64,000 nucleotides of DNA from Brevibacterium album DSM 18261 (GCF_000426445.1 NZ_AUFJ01000014.1:1-64000); one strand, 5' to 3'; positions 10,106-19,691 are shown, counted from the first letter of the stretch. The notes: generated by a model from the sequence alone, not told the origin. Numbers and translations: made by a program.

Positions 10106-10181
10106 CCGGCCGTCCCCGGCCCGGGCCGGGGACGGCCGGAGCGGAGCGCTCCCGTGCGGTCCGGACTCCGGACCGCACGGG
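10106..10181. terminator. Tandem strong hairpins after rdgB
   Basis: The first is a perfect 34-bp palindrome with no loop (10106-10139), built on GGCCGTCCCCGGCC. The second has 14-bp perfect arms (10151-10164 and 10168-10181, CCCGTGCGGTCCGG) with a 3-nt loop ACT. They lie 62 nt after the rdgB stop and about 20 nt before the ABC importer promoter, so they insulate the two operons. No T run follows either one. Confidence 0.7.
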
Positions 10182-10200
10182 CTCCGGGTCAGGCTTCCGT

Positions 10201-10249
10201 TAAACTGTGGCCCGCCCCACATTCGAGTCCGTCCCGCCTGCCGGGACGG
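10201..10249 (+). promoter_or_regulatory. Candidate promoter and leader hairpin of the ABC importer operon
   Basis: TAAACT (10201-10206) is a good -10 box; no clear -35 is seen. The leader would be about 55 nt and contains a stem CCGTCCCG/CGGGACGG (10229-10249) just before the ribosome-binding site CAGGAG of the lipoprotein gene. Confidence 0.45.
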
Positions 10250-10267
10250 TGCAACCGCAGGAGAAGC

Positions 10268-11788
10268 ATGTCCCGTCCGATCCTCCTCACCGCAGCACTG
10301 GCAGCTGTCGGGCTGCTGGCCGCCGGCTGCAGCGCCGGCAGCGGAAGCACCGGCGGCTCCGGTGGGGGCGAGACGCGCACCGACATCGTCATCGCCCATA
10401 CGGCCGAGCCCACCAACCTCGACTTCACCACGACCTCGGGTGCGGCGATCCCGCAGGCGCTCATGGAGAACGTCTACGAATCGCTCGTGCGCATCGACCA
10501 GAGCGGCGAGGTCCAGCCCGCGCTCGCGAAGTCCTGGGAGCTCAGCGACGACCGCCTCACCTACACCTTCCTGCTCGACGAGAACGCGACCTTCTCCACC
10601 GGCGATCCGGTCACGGCCGAGGACGTGAAGTTCTCCTACGAGCGCGTGGTCTCGGATGACTGGACGAACGCGCTCAGCGCCAAGATGGACATCATCGAGA
10701 CAATCGAGACCCCGGACGAGCACACCGTCGAGATCACCCTCGAGCGCCCCTCGAACGGCTGGCTGTTCGAGCTCGCCTCGCTCGTCGGCGCGGTGTTCTC
10801 CCCGGACGGGGTGGGCGATCTCGCGAACGAGGCGGTGGGCAGCGGTCCCTACACCGTCGAGAAGTTCACCCGCGGCCAGGAGATCGTCTTCGCCAAGCGC
10901 GACGACTACGCCGGTGCCGCGCCGGGCACCCTCGACGAGGTGACATTCCGCTACTTCGGCGACGCCGTCGCCGCCGCGAACGCGCTCAAGTCCGGGCAGG
11001 TGGACGTCATCGGCAGCCTTCAGGCCCCCGAGCTCACCGCCGAGTTCGAGGCCGATGACACCAAGCAGGTCATCGAGGGCACCACGAACGGCGAGGTGCT
11101 GCTCTCGATGAACAACGCCGAGGGCGTCTTCTCCGACCAGCGGGTGCGCGAGGCCGTCCTCCACGGCATCGACGAGCAGGCCGTGCTCGACACCGCGTGG
11201 GGCGGCAAGGGCACGCTCATCGGCGGCATGGTCCCGCCCACGGACCCCTACTACGAGGACCTCACGGACGTGTGGCCCACGGATGTGGAGCGGGCGAAGG
11301 AACTCATCGCCGAGGCCGGCGTCGAGGGAGAGAGCATCTCCTTCACCGTCCCCTCCCTGCCCTATGCGCAGGCCTCGGCGGAGATCGTCGCGGCCCAGCT
11401 GGGCGAGATCGGGCTGAACGCGGAGATCGAGACCCAGGAGTTCCCCGCCGTCTGGATCGAGCAGACGATGACGGAGAAGGACTACGACATGAGCGTCGTC
11501 AACCACGCCGAGGCCCGTGACCTCCTCACGGTGTTCGGCGAGGGCTACTACACCGGCTATGACACCAGCCGGATCGCCGACACCGCGCTCGCCGCCGATC
11601 AGGGCAGCGAGGAGGAGTACGTCGAGGGGATGAAGGAGGTCGCGCGCACGATCACGGAGGACGCCGCGGCGGGCTTCCTGTTCCTCTTCCCCAACCTCAT
11701 CGTCGCCGATGCCGCCGTCACCGGACTGCCGGAGAACGCCGTCTCGGACGCCTTCGCCATCTCCGGACTGGGCTGGTCCGAGGGCTGA
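10268..11788 (+). CDS. ABC transporter substrate-binding lipoprotein (peptide/nickel type)
   Basis: This 506-residue member of the SBP_bac_5 (DppA/OppA) family is the extracellular ligand-binding lipoprotein of the importer encoded next. The signal peptide ends in the lipobox LAAGC with lipidated Cys21, followed by a Ser/Gly-rich tether. The mature protein shows the family blocks ENVYESLVRID, ALAKSWELSDDRLTYTFLL and GDPVTAEDVKFSYERV. CAGGAG lies 5 nt before the ATG. The operon continues with two permeases, a double ATPase and an amidase, so the ligand may be a peptide or amide. The true substrate cannot be read from the sequence. Confidence 0.94.
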   Translation: MSRPILLTAALAAVGLLAAGCSAGSGSTGGSGGGETRTDIVIAHTAEPTNLDFTTTSGAAIPQALMENVYESLVRIDQSGEVQPALAKSWELSDDRLTYTFLLDENATFSTGDPVTAEDVKFSYERVVSDDWTNALSAKMDIIETIETPDEHTVEITLERPSNGWLFELASLVGAVFSPDGVGDLANEAVGSGPYTVEKFTRGQEIVFAKRDDYAGAAPGTLDEVTFRYFGDAVAAANALKSGQVDVIGSLQAPELTAEFEADDTKQVIEGTTNGEVLLSMNNAEGVFSDQRVREAVLHGIDEQAVLDTAWGGKGTLIGGMVPPTDPYYEDLTDVWPTDVERAKELIAEAGVEGESISFTVPSLPYAQASAEIVAAQLGEIGLNAEIETQEFPAVWIEQTMTEKDYDMSVVNHAEARDLLTVFGEGYYTGYDTSRIADTALAADQGSEEEYVEGMKEVARTITEDAAAGFLFLFPNLIVADAAVTGLPENAVSDAFAISGLGWSEG

Positions 11789-11789
11789 G

Positions 11790-12734
11790 GTGAGCGCACT
11801 CCTGAGCAGGCTCCTGCAGTTCCTGCTGACCGTGTGGGCGGCCACCGTCGTCGTCTTCGCGCTCATGCAGGTGCTCCCGGGCAACGCCGCCCAGGTCGCG
11901 GCGGGCCTGCAGGCGACGCCTGAGGACGTGGCCCGGATCGAGGCCGAGTTCGGCCTCGACCGGCCGCTGCCGGTGCAGTACCTCGACTGGGTCGGCGGCA
12001 TGCTGCGCGGTGATTTCGGCACTTCGTACGTCACGCACGTGCCCATCAGCCCGCTCATCGCCGACAGCGTCCAGGTGACGCTCATCCTCGTCCTCGCCTC
12101 GATGGCGGTGGCGCTGCTCATCGCGGTGCCGGTGGGCAGCACAGCTGCCCTGCTGCGGGGCAGAGCCGCGGGCGCGGTGCTCTCCGGGCTGAGCCAGGTG
12201 GGGGTCGCGGTGCCGAACTTCCTCGCGGCGATCCTCCTCGTCATGGTCTTCTCGCTGGGCCTGGGCTGGTTCCCCTCCTCCGGCTGGCAGGCCCCCATCG
12301 AGGGCTTCGGCGGGTTCCTCTCCCACCTCGTCCTCCCGGTGCTGGCGCTCGCGCTCGTGCAGGCGGCGATCCTCACCCGCTATGTGCGTTCGGCCGTGCT
12401 CGAGGTGCTGCGCGAGGACTATCTGCGCACGGCGCGGGCCAAGGGACGCACCGCTGCCGGCGCACTCGCCGTGCACGGCCTCCGCAATGCCGCGATCCCC
12501 GTCATCACGGTGGCCGGGGTGCAGCTCGCAACCCTCCTGGTGGGTGCGGTCGTCATCGAGCAGGTGTTCGTCCTGCCCGGGATCGGCTCCGAGCTCATCC
12601 GCGCGGTGCAGAACCGCGACCTGCTCACGGTGCAGGGCATCGTCATGGTGCTCGTGCTCATGGTGCTCGTGCTCAACCTCGTCATCGACCTCCTGTACAC
12701 CGTGCTCGACCCTCGCGTGAGGAGCCGCTCATGA
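11790..12734 (+). CDS. ABC transporter permease, DppB/OppB type
   Basis: This 314-residue inner-membrane permease has about six transmembrane helices. The opening helix LLQFLLTVWAATVVVFALMQVLPG and the block FGLDRPLPVQYLDWVGGMLRGDFGTSY are diagnostic of the DppB group. The EAA loop (DYLRTARAKGRTAAGAL) contacts the ATPase. The GTG at 11790 lies 1 nt after the lipoprotein stop; an upstream extension inside that gene is rejected. It would form a heterodimer with the next gene product. Confidence 0.93.
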   Translation: MSALLSRLLQFLLTVWAATVVVFALMQVLPGNAAQVAAGLQATPEDVARIEAEFGLDRPLPVQYLDWVGGMLRGDFGTSYVTHVPISPLIADSVQVTLILVLASMAVALLIAVPVGSTAALLRGRAAGAVLSGLSQVGVAVPNFLAAILLVMVFSLGLGWFPSSGWQAPIEGFGGFLSHLVLPVLALALVQAAILTRYVRSAVLEVLREDYLRTARAKGRTAAGALAVHGLRNAAIPVITVAGVQLATLLVGAVVIEQVFVLPGIGSELIRAVQNRDLLTVQGIVMVLVLMVLVLNLVIDLLYTVLDPRVRSRS

Positions 12735-13642
12735 GCGCGCCGCGATCCGCCGTCGAGGCGCTGCCGGACCCGGTCGCACCCGCTGCGCCGGGGCCGGCCT
12801 CGCCGACGGCCTCCCGGCGCTCCCGGAGGGCCGACCTCACCCTCGTCACGGGCGCCGTGCTCGTGGGGCTCGTGGTGGTGCTCGCGCTCGTCTCCTTCGT
12901 GTGGACGCCGTACGACTACGCCGCGCCGGATCCCGCCGCCCGGCTGCAGGGGGTGAGCGCGGCGCATCCCTTCGGCACGGACCGCTACGGCCGGGACACG
13001 CTCACCTGGATCATGATGGGCGCGCGCATCACCCTGCTCGTGGGACTCATCGCGGTGGTCATCGCGCTCGTGGTCGGCGTGCCGCTGGGAGTGCTCGCGG
13101 GCATGACGCGGATCCGCTGGCTGTCGGGCCTCGTCATGCGCGGCAGCGATGTGCTCCTGGCCTTCCCCGCGCTGCTGCTCGCGATCGTGTTCTCCGCGGT
13201 GTTCGGCCCCGGCACGGTGCCTGCCATGTGCGCGCTCGGCATCGCCGCGATCCCGGCCTTCGCCCGGGTGGCGCGCTCGGGGACGCTGCAGATCATGAGC
13301 CGCGAGTTCATCGCGGCAGCGCGGACGGCCAACCGCTCCCCGTGGGCGATCGCGGTGACCCATGTGCTGCCCAACATCGGCGGGCTCGTCGTCGTGCAGG
13401 CCTCCGTGGCCTTCGCGCTGTCCGTGCTCGCCGAGGCGGGGCTGTCCTTCCTGGGGCTGGGCACGCAGCCGCCCACCCCCTCGTGGGGGCGCATGCTCCA
13501 GGAGTCCCAGCAGTACCTGGGCACGGCCCCGGAGCTCGCGATCTTCCCCGGCGTGTTCATCGCGGTCGCGGTGCTGGGCTTCAACCTGCTGGGCGACGGG
13601 CTGCGGGACCGTCTGGATCCGACGCTGAGGGGGCGCGAATGA
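12731..13642 (+). CDS. ABC transporter permease, DppC/OppC type
   Basis: This is a 303-residue permease with an Ala/Pro-rich cytoplasmic N-terminus of about 38 residues, followed by about six transmembrane helices. The AAHPFGTDRYGRDTLTWIM motif is typical of DppC, and REFIAAARTANRSPWAI is the EAA coupling loop. The C-terminal GDGLRDRLDPTLRGRE is standard. The start overlaps the upstream stop (ATGA). Confidence 0.93.
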   Translation: MSAPRSAVEALPDPVAPAAPGPASPTASRRSRRADLTLVTGAVLVGLVVVLALVSFVWTPYDYAAPDPAARLQGVSAAHPFGTDRYGRDTLTWIMMGARITLLVGLIAVVIALVVGVPLGVLAGMTRIRWLSGLVMRGSDVLLAFPALLLAIVFSAVFGPGTVPAMCALGIAAIPAFARVARSGTLQIMSREFIAAARTANRSPWAIAVTHVLPNIGGLVVVQASVAFALSVLAEAGLSFLGLGTQPPTPSWGRMLQESQQYLGTAPELAIFPGVFIAVAVLGFNLLGDGLRDRLDPTLRGRE

Positions 13643-15387
13643 GACGCACCGATCCGCAGGCAGGCACGCCCCTGCTCACCGTCGAGGGCCTCACGATCGG
13701 CACGCGTGCGCGCACGCTCGTCGAACCGCTCTCCTTCGCGATCGGGGCCGGCGAGCGGGTGGGGCTCATCGGCGAATCGGGCTCGGGCAAATCGCTCACG
13801 GCCTCGGCGGTCATGGGCCTGCTCGCCTCCGAGCTCTCCGCCGCCGGGCGCGTGGAGCTCGCGGGAGAGGGCGGGAACCTGCTCGACCTCGATGAGCGCG
13901 CGCTCGCACGCCTGCGGGGCCGGCGCATGGGCATGGTGTTCCAGGAGCCCATGAGCGCCCTCAACCCCCTCATGCGCGTGGGGGACCAGGTCGCCGAGAC
14001 CATGACCCTGCACGGCACCGCCCGCGGCAGGCAGGCGACAGCCCGTGCGGTGGAGCTGCTCGACCAGGTGCACCTGCCGGACCCCGCACAGGCCGCGCGA
14101 GCGTATCCGCACCAGCTCTCCGGCGGACAGCGGCAGCGGGTCATGCTCGCGGCGGCGCTGGCCAACTCGCCCGACCTCCTCATCTGCGATGAGCCCACGA
14201 CGGCGCTCGACGTCACGGTGCAGGCGGCGGTGCTCGACCTCATCGACGAGCAGATCGCCGCGCGCGGCACGGGCCTGCTGTTCATCACGCACGACCTCGC
14301 GGTCGTCGCGCGGGTGTGTGAGCGCGTGCTCGTCATGCACGCGGGACGCGTGGTCGAGTCCGGGACGGTCGAGCAGATCTTCACCCGCCCGCAGCATGCG
14401 TACACGCGGGGCCTGCTCGCGGCCAGCGACCTCACCGCCACGGATGCCCGGGGCCGCCTCTTCACGATCCGGACCGCGGCCGAGTACCGCGGACCGGGAA
14501 CACCGGAGCAGGCGGAGGCGGCGCCTCGGGCGGCGGAGTCCGGGGAGGCGGCGCCCACGGAAGCGAGGCCTTCAGATGCCGGCGAGGACGCACGGCCCCT
14601 CATCGAGATCCGGGGCCTGGAGAAGACGTATGTGCGCCGCGGCGGTCTCTTCCGCCGGCACGAGGTGCGGGCGCTGGCAGGCATCGACGTCTCGGTGATG
14701 CCCGGCGGACGGCTGGGCGTGGTGGGGGAGTCCGGCTCCGGCAAGACGACCCTGCTCTCGATCCTCGCCGGGCTGATCCCCGCGAGCGCGGGCACGGTGC
14801 GGGTGGGCGACGTCCTCGTTGACCCGCACGACGCGGCCGGCCTCGCCGCGATGCGGCAGGACCTCCAGGTGGTGTTCCAGGATCCCTTCGCCTCTCTCGA
14901 CCCGCGCATGACGACCGAGGAGATCGTCGCCGAACCGCTGCGCTCCCTGGGCGCGGGTTCCGCGGAGCGCCGCAGGCGAGCGGCCGAGGTGGTCGAGGCG
15001 GTGGGGCTCGACCGTGACGCTCTCTTCCGCTATCCCCACCAGTTCTCCGGCGGTCAGCGGCAGCGGATCTCGATCGCGCGCGCACTCATCTGCCGTCCCC
15101 GGATCCTCGTCGCCGACGAGCCCGTCTCCGCGCTCGACGTCTCGGTCCGCGCGCAGGTGCTCAATCTGCTCTCCGACCTCGTCGACGAGTACGGGCTCAC
15201 CCTCGTGTTCGTCTCCCACGACCTCGGAGTGGTCCGGCATCTGTGCGACGAAGTCGTCGTCATGCGCGGCGGGGAGCTGGTGGAGGCGGGCACTGTGGAG
15301 GCGGTCTACGACCGGCCGCAGCAGGAGTACACGCGCGCGCTCGTCGCGGCGACCCCCACGCTCGCAGGAGCGCTCGCGGCGCAGTAG
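13639..15387 (+). CDS. ABC transporter ATP-binding protein with two fused ATPase domains (DppD-DppF type)
   Basis: The 582-residue protein carries both nucleotide-binding domains of the importer in one chain. Domain 1 has Walker A GESGSGKS (45-52), signature LSGGQ (160-164) and Walker B LLICDEP (about 180-186). Domain 2 has Walker A GESGSGKT (363-370), FSGGQRQRISIARAL and ILVADEP. An Ala/Glu-rich linker spans about 285-318. The first domain ends with the oligopeptide-type region (RPQHAYTRGLLAA). The ATG overlaps the permease stop. Such fusions are common in this transporter family. Confidence 0.94.
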   Translation: MRRTDPQAGTPLLTVEGLTIGTRARTLVEPLSFAIGAGERVGLIGESGSGKSLTASAVMGLLASELSAAGRVELAGEGGNLLDLDERALARLRGRRMGMVFQEPMSALNPLMRVGDQVAETMTLHGTARGRQATARAVELLDQVHLPDPAQAARAYPHQLSGGQRQRVMLAAALANSPDLLICDEPTTALDVTVQAAVLDLIDEQIAARGTGLLFITHDLAVVARVCERVLVMHAGRVVESGTVEQIFTRPQHAYTRGLLAASDLTATDARGRLFTIRTAAEYRGPGTPEQAEAAPRAAESGEAAPTEARPSDAGEDARPLIEIRGLEKTYVRRGGLFRRHEVRALAGIDVSVMPGGRLGVVGESGSGKTTLLSILAGLIPASAGTVRVGDVLVDPHDAAGLAAMRQDLQVVFQDPFASLDPRMTTEEIVAEPLRSLGAGSAERRRRAAEVVEAVGLDRDALFRYPHQFSGGQRQRISIARALICRPRILVADEPVSALDVSVRAQVLNLLSDLVDEYGLTLVFVSHDLGVVRHLCDEVVVMRGGELVEAGTVEAVYDRPQQEYTRALVAATPTLAGALAAQ

Positions 15388-15416
15388 CCGCACACGACAG
15401 GAACGGACGGTGACCC

Positions 15417-16961
15417 ATGCATTCGCACACGGGCGGCAGCGACGCCGCAGCTCCTTCGACAGGTGCCGGCTCACCCGCCGGCGCGCCCTCGCTGCCCGGG
15501 CCGGGAACCGGAGGCGCCGAGCCCGCAGATCTGAGCGTCGCCGAGCTCACGCGGGCGTTCGCGGAGGGCGCGCTCACGCCCGAGGAGGCGCTGTCCTCCG
15601 TGCAGCGCCGCGTCGACGCCCTCGAACCGACGATCAACGCCCTGTGGGCGAGCGACCTCGCACCCGGCTCGCAGGCCTGGGCGGAGGCGGCCGCGGCGAC
15701 CCGGCGCTACGCCGAGGGGAGGCCCTTGGGCCCTCTCGACGGCGTGCCCGTCACGGTGAAGGAGAACATCGCACGTGAGGGCGTCGCGGTGCCCTCGGGC
15801 CACGCCGCAGGAACCCCGCCCGTCGCCGGGGCCGATGCGCCCATCGTCGCGCGCCTGCGCGGCTCCGGTGCAGTGATCTACTCCTCCACGGTCATGCCCG
15901 ACTGGGGCATGCTCTCCTCCGGGGTGTCCTCCCGCCACGGCATCACGCGCTCGCCCCTCGACCCCTCGCTCACGACAGGGGGCTCGTCCTCCGGGGCGGG
16001 CGCGGCGGCCGCAGCCGGGTACGGACCCGTCCACATCGGCACGGACATCGGCGGCTCGATCCGCCTCCCGGGCACCTGGCTGGGACTCGCGACCCTCAAG
16101 CCCAGCTTCGGCCGGGTCCCGCTGGACGCACCCTATCTGGGCCGCTGCGCCGGACCGCTGGCCCGCCGCATCGCCGATGTCCGGGCGGCCATGCAGGTGA
16201 TCGGCCGTCCCGATCCCCGCGACTTCTCCGAGCTGCCGCCCTATGACGGCGACTACTCACGGCCGCTGTCCGGGGCCTCGGCGAGGCTCGCTGCAGCGGG
16301 GGATCGCCGCGTGGCAGTGGACCGTCCCGCAGCGGGGGACCGTTCGGCGCCGCTCGCGGGCCTGCGCATCGCCTGGCACACGGAGGCCGGCTGCGGGACG
16401 GAGACGGAGCCGGAGGTCGCCGAGGCGACGGCCGCCGCGGCCGCCCTGCTGGCCGAGGCGGGCGCCGAGGTGGTGGAGATCCCGCCCTTCATGGAGCCTG
16501 CGCTGCTCGCGGACGTGGACCGCTTCTGGCGGGTGCGCTCGTGGGCGGACTTCCGCCTGCTGAGCGCCGACGACCAGCGTCGGATCCTGCCCCATGTGGC
16601 ACGGTGGTGCCAGCGGGGCGCGGATGTCTCCGCCGTCGAGCTCATGCGCTGCTACCACTCGATCCAGCGCATGCGGCAGGTGACGGTGGCCGCGACGATC
16701 GGCTACGACTTCGTCCTCTCGCCCGTGGCGCCCATGCGGGCCTTTCCCGCGGAGGATCCCATGCCCTTCGGCGATCCGGACCTGCCGATGACGCACATCG
16801 GCTTCACGGTGCCCTACAACATGTCCGAGCAGCCGGCCGCGACGGTGGACGCCGGCGCCTGCGCCGACGGCCGCCGCGTGGGCATCCAGGTGGCCGGACG
16901 ACGCTTCGACGACGCCGGCGTGCTGAGCCTGGCAGAGGAGCTGGAGCGGCTGCTGGGCTGA
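15417..16961 (+). CDS. Amidase (amidase signature family)
   Basis: This 514-residue hydrolase belongs to the Ser-cisSer-Lys amidase signature family. Lys115 (PVTVKENIA), the Ser cluster in TGGSSSG (190-192) and the nucleophile Ser214 in GTDIGGSIR form the triad. Family members cleave amides, including amino-acid amides and the Gln of some aminoacyl-tRNAs. There are no gatB/gatC neighbours and the length suits a free-standing amidase, so a tRNA role is unlikely. It lies 29 nt after the ABC ATPase gene and is probably cotranscribed, which suggests it acts on an imported compound. The first 38 residues are low-complexity. Confidence 0.9.
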   Translation: MHSHTGGSDAAAPSTGAGSPAGAPSLPGPGTGGAEPADLSVAELTRAFAEGALTPEEALSSVQRRVDALEPTINALWASDLAPGSQAWAEAAAATRRYAEGRPLGPLDGVPVTVKENIAREGVAVPSGHAAGTPPVAGADAPIVARLRGSGAVIYSSTVMPDWGMLSSGVSSRHGITRSPLDPSLTTGGSSSGAGAAAAAGYGPVHIGTDIGGSIRLPGTWLGLATLKPSFGRVPLDAPYLGRCAGPLARRIADVRAAMQVIGRPDPRDFSELPPYDGDYSRPLSGASARLAAAGDRRVAVDRPAAGDRSAPLAGLRIAWHTEAGCGTETEPEVAEATAAAAALLAEAGAEVVEIPPFMEPALLADVDRFWRVRSWADFRLLSADDQRRILPHVARWCQRGADVSAVELMRCYHSIQRMRQVTVAATIGYDFVLSPVAPMRAFPAEDPMPFGDPDLPMTHIGFTVPYNMSEQPAATVDAGACADGRRVGIQVAGRRFDDAGVLSLAEELERLLG

Positions 16962-17008
16962 GCCGGCGGGCTGAATCGTCGGGCCCGGGGCAGATTCCGG
17001 GCCAGGAA

Positions 17009-17037
17009 CAGGCGGGCCGGAAGATCCGGCCCGCCTG
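17009..17037. terminator. Bidirectional terminator
   Basis: A perfect 13-bp stem CAGGCGGGCCGGA/TCCGGCCCGCCTG has a 3-nt loop and lies between the convergent amidase and membrane-protein genes. CTCCTC follows on the plus strand. Confidence 0.75.
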
Positions 17038-17060
17038 CTCCTCAGGACGCCTCGCGCGCC

Positions 17061-18275
17061 TCAGTTCATGATGAAGTCGATGACGACGGCGTCGTCCTCG
17101 ATCCGCGCGGTGCCCGAGGGTCCGAGATCCGCCTCGAGCTGGTACTTGTCGCCGTTCTCGGCCTCCACGACGGCCTCGACCCTGCCGCGATTGTCCTCCT
17201 CGGTGAAGAACGAGCCGGTCGAGGTCAGGGCGAGGGAGGACACCGTGATCGTCGGCATCTCCGCGAGGTCGTAGTCGACGCCCTCCGTCTTGAGCGTGTC
17301 GAACTGCTCCTTCTCGTCCTCGGAGGCGAAGGCGTCGCGGTCGAAGAAGCCGCACGCCGTCTCCAGCTTCTCCGAGTCGACGCACTCCTCGAGCTTCTTC
17401 TCCACGGCGGTCTGGACGTCCTTCGCGTACTCGTCCGTCGTGTGGATGCTGACGTCCAGAGCCGCGGGCTGCGGCTCCGGATCGGCGGCGAAGCCGAGGG
17501 AGATGTCCGCCTGCGCCGCTTCCGTGTACTTCGTCTCCTCCACTGCAGCACTGTAGGTGCCGGGCATGACGGCGTACTCGGTGCTGCCCGACTGGAGGGT
17601 GACGGGGACGTCGTTGACGCTCACGCCGTCGGTCTGGACGAGGTCGAGGGAGAGGGTCGGGAGCACAGGCGGGTCCAGCGCCCATTCGTCGAAGAAGATC
17701 CCGGTCCGGCCCGCCTTCTGGGCGGTGAGGGCCATCTCGTAGGCCTGTCCGTCGATCGAATAGGTCGCGGTGAGCTCTGCCCGGTCGCCGTCCACGTGCA
17801 CCTCCGCGATCTGGGGCGCCTCGATGCCCGCAGCGGCGGCCGCGGTGATCTCCGGGGTGAGCAGGGAGGTGTCGGCGCCGTTGGGGACGGTGGCCTCGAC
17901 GATGTCCTGGGCAGCCTCCAGATCGCCGGCGGCGACGGCGTCGAGGTACTCCTGCGCGATGACGTCGGGACCGTACTGGGTCCTGTTGACGTTCATCACG
18001 GTGATGATGCCCACAGCGACGAGGACGAGGACCACGCCGATCGCGCACAGCGAGAGGATGAGGGGCAGCCGGCGCTTCCTGCCGCGCTCGCGGGGGCGCC
18101 CCTGGTGCCCCGGAGCCGAGGGGTGCGGGCCCTCCTGCGGAGCGCCGGGGGCGCCTGCGAAGGCCGGGCCCGAGCCAGCGTACCCCGGTGCCGGAGCAGG
18201 GCGCGGGACGTCGCCTGCGGGCTGGGAGCCGGGGGAGTGCGGCGGCTTGGGCGGGATCGGGCCTTGCGAGCTCAT
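17061..18275 (-). CDS. Proline-rich single-span membrane protein, function unknown
   Basis: The 404-residue protein has a Pro/Gly-rich cytoplasmic N-terminus (1-65), a basic stop (RERGRKRR), one transmembrane helix (about 70-93) and a 310-residue extracytoplasmic part. That part looks like a DUF4878/NTF2-like fold at the start (IAQEYLDAVAAGDLEAAQDIV) followed by unrecognised beta-rich sequence. Two Cys residues in EECVDSEKLETACGF may form a disulfide. The start has the ribosome-binding site GAAGGTGAG. It is divergent from the perM homologue. I do not recognise a specific function. Confidence 0.85.
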   Translation of the reverse strand: MSSQGPIPPKPPHSPGSQPAGDVPRPAPAPGYAGSGPAFAGAPGAPQEGPHPSAPGHQGRPRERGRKRRLPLILSLCAIGVVLVLVAVGIITVMNVNRTQYGPDVIAQEYLDAVAAGDLEAAQDIVEATVPNGADTSLLTPEITAAAAAGIEAPQIAEVHVDGDRAELTATYSIDGQAYEMALTAQKAGRTGIFFDEWALDPPVLPTLSLDLVQTDGVSVNDVPVTLQSGSTEYAVMPGTYSAAVEETKYTEAAQADISLGFAADPEPQPAALDVSIHTTDEYAKDVQTAVEKKLEECVDSEKLETACGFFDRDAFASEDEKEQFDTLKTEGVDYDLAEMPTITVSSLALTSTGSFFTEEDNRGRVEAVVEAENGDKYQLEADLGPSGTARIEDDAVVIDFIMN

Positions 18276-18390
18276 CGTCTGACGCTCACCTTCACGACGG
18301 GGACATGCACGAGGTCAAGCTACCACCTGGGCGTGAATGCGGGTGTGTCGAGCGCGCGGGAAGAGGCAGGGAGAGGGATGATTGGGCACG

Positions 18391-19668
18391 ATGTCTCAGG
18401 CTCCGAACCCTTCCCCCTCCGCCAGCCGCCACCCCATTGCGATCGGTGTGCTCGAAAGCGTGCGCGCCCTCGTCCTCGTCGCGGGCGCGAGCTTCCTCTG
18501 TGCCGCCGCCGCATGGTTCGTCGCCATCGCACAGCAGCAGCCCATCTCGGTGATCCCGGTCTGGGCCGGAGGCCTCATCGGCGCGGCGAGCGGCTGGGCG
18601 ATGGAATCCGCGACGACGCTGCCTCCCACACTGCTCACCGCAGCCCTCGTCCTCGTCCTCGCCCAGGCCTTCGGCCGCACACGCCGGGCGCTCGCGGTGA
18701 ATGCCGCACTCGTCCGTTCCGGGCGGATCCCGGAGGTCGAGCACGCCCGGGCCCTCGGCACGGGGGCCGTCGTGCTCACGAGTGCCGTCTGGCTCCTGCT
18801 GGCCGGTCTGCTGGTGGGACCGGGGACTGCCGGTCCGCTCGGCACGGCGCGCTTCCTCCTGGTCCTCGCCGCCGCGTTCGCACTCGCCTTCCTCACCGCA
18901 GGCCGGTCCGACAGGAGAGCCGCACGCAGAGCCGCACGCAGGCGGGGGTCCCGGAGCGCGACCCGTGCGGCGGGGGACCGTGAGAGCGCGGGCTGGGCGG
19001 AGACCCTGCGCACATGGGTGCAGCCGCGCCTCGGCGAGCAGTGGGGCGAGGCGGTCGAGGACGGGCTGCGGCTGACCGGCCGCACCTGGGCGGGGCTGGC
19101 GGTGCTCGCCCTCGTGCTGCTGGCCGCGGCGCTGGTGCTGGGCCGGCAGTCCGTCGCCGAGGCCCTGGCCGCCTACTCGGACCCCGTCGCCGCGGCGGTG
19201 GGCCTCGCCGCGGTGCAGGCGCTCTTCGGCCCGACGATCCTGCTGCTCGTGCTGTCCTGGGCCTCGGGCGCGGGCGTCTGGATGTCGGCGACGGTCCTGG
19301 CCTCGCCGGGCGCCGGCTTCGAGGGACCCGTGCCCGCTGTGCCCGTCCTCGCGGTCGTGCCCGCGCAGCCCCCGGCTTGGAGCGGCTTCCTCGTCATCGC
19401 GCTCGTGCTGACGGGGCTGGGAGCGGCGATCGGCCGGCGCGCCTGGGCCGAGCGGCTGGACTGGCGGACCGTGCTCGTGCACGTGTGCCTCATGGCGGCG
19501 GTGACCGCGGTCCTCGCACTCTTCTGCACCGGCGCGATCGGTCCCGACGGGCTCAGCCGCTTCGGTGCGCCCGTGGGCACCGCGACGCTGCTGATCACGG
19601 GCGCGACGGCGCTCGGCGCAACAGCGGGATGGGGGCTGCGCCTGCTCGCGGACCGCCGGGAGAGCTGA
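18391..19668 (+). CDS. DUF6350 / PerM-like polytopic membrane protein
   Basis: This is a 425-residue integral membrane protein with about nine hydrophobic helices and an Arg-rich loop near residues 175-205. Its place directly before purN-purH matches Rv0955 (PerM) of M. tuberculosis, a membrane protein linked to cell division and persistence, and the actinobacterial DUF6350 family. The ATG at 18391 is chosen. A TTG at 18382 sits closer to the GGGAGAGGG ribosome-binding site and would add three residues. A palindromic repeat element follows the stop. Confidence 0.82.
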   Translation: MSQAPNPSPSASRHPIAIGVLESVRALVLVAGASFLCAAAAWFVAIAQQQPISVIPVWAGGLIGAASGWAMESATTLPPTLLTAALVLVLAQAFGRTRRALAVNAALVRSGRIPEVEHARALGTGAVVLTSAVWLLLAGLLVGPGTAGPLGTARFLLVLAAAFALAFLTAGRSDRRAARRAARRRGSRSATRAAGDRESAGWAETLRTWVQPRLGEQWGEAVEDGLRLTGRTWAGLAVLALVLLAAALVLGRQSVAEALAAYSDPVAAAVGLAAVQALFGPTILLLVLSWASGAGVWMSATVLASPGAGFEGPVPAVPVLAVVPAQPPAWSGFLVIALVLTGLGAAIGRRAWAERLDWRTVLVHVCLMAAVTAVLALFCTGAIGPDGLSRFGAPVGTATLLITGATALGATAGWGLRLLADRRES

Positions 19669-19691
19669 GCTCTCTCCTCTCTATCTGCCGA

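Noticed and set aside
9626..12376. 916-codon frame antisense to rdgB and the ABC importer genes
   Set aside because: The plus-strand genes in this region have clear family motifs; the minus frame has none.
15417..16961. Amidase as GatA of the Asp/Glu-tRNA amidotransferase
   Set aside because: No gatB or gatC is adjacent, the N-terminus is not GatA-like, and the gene belongs to a transporter operon.
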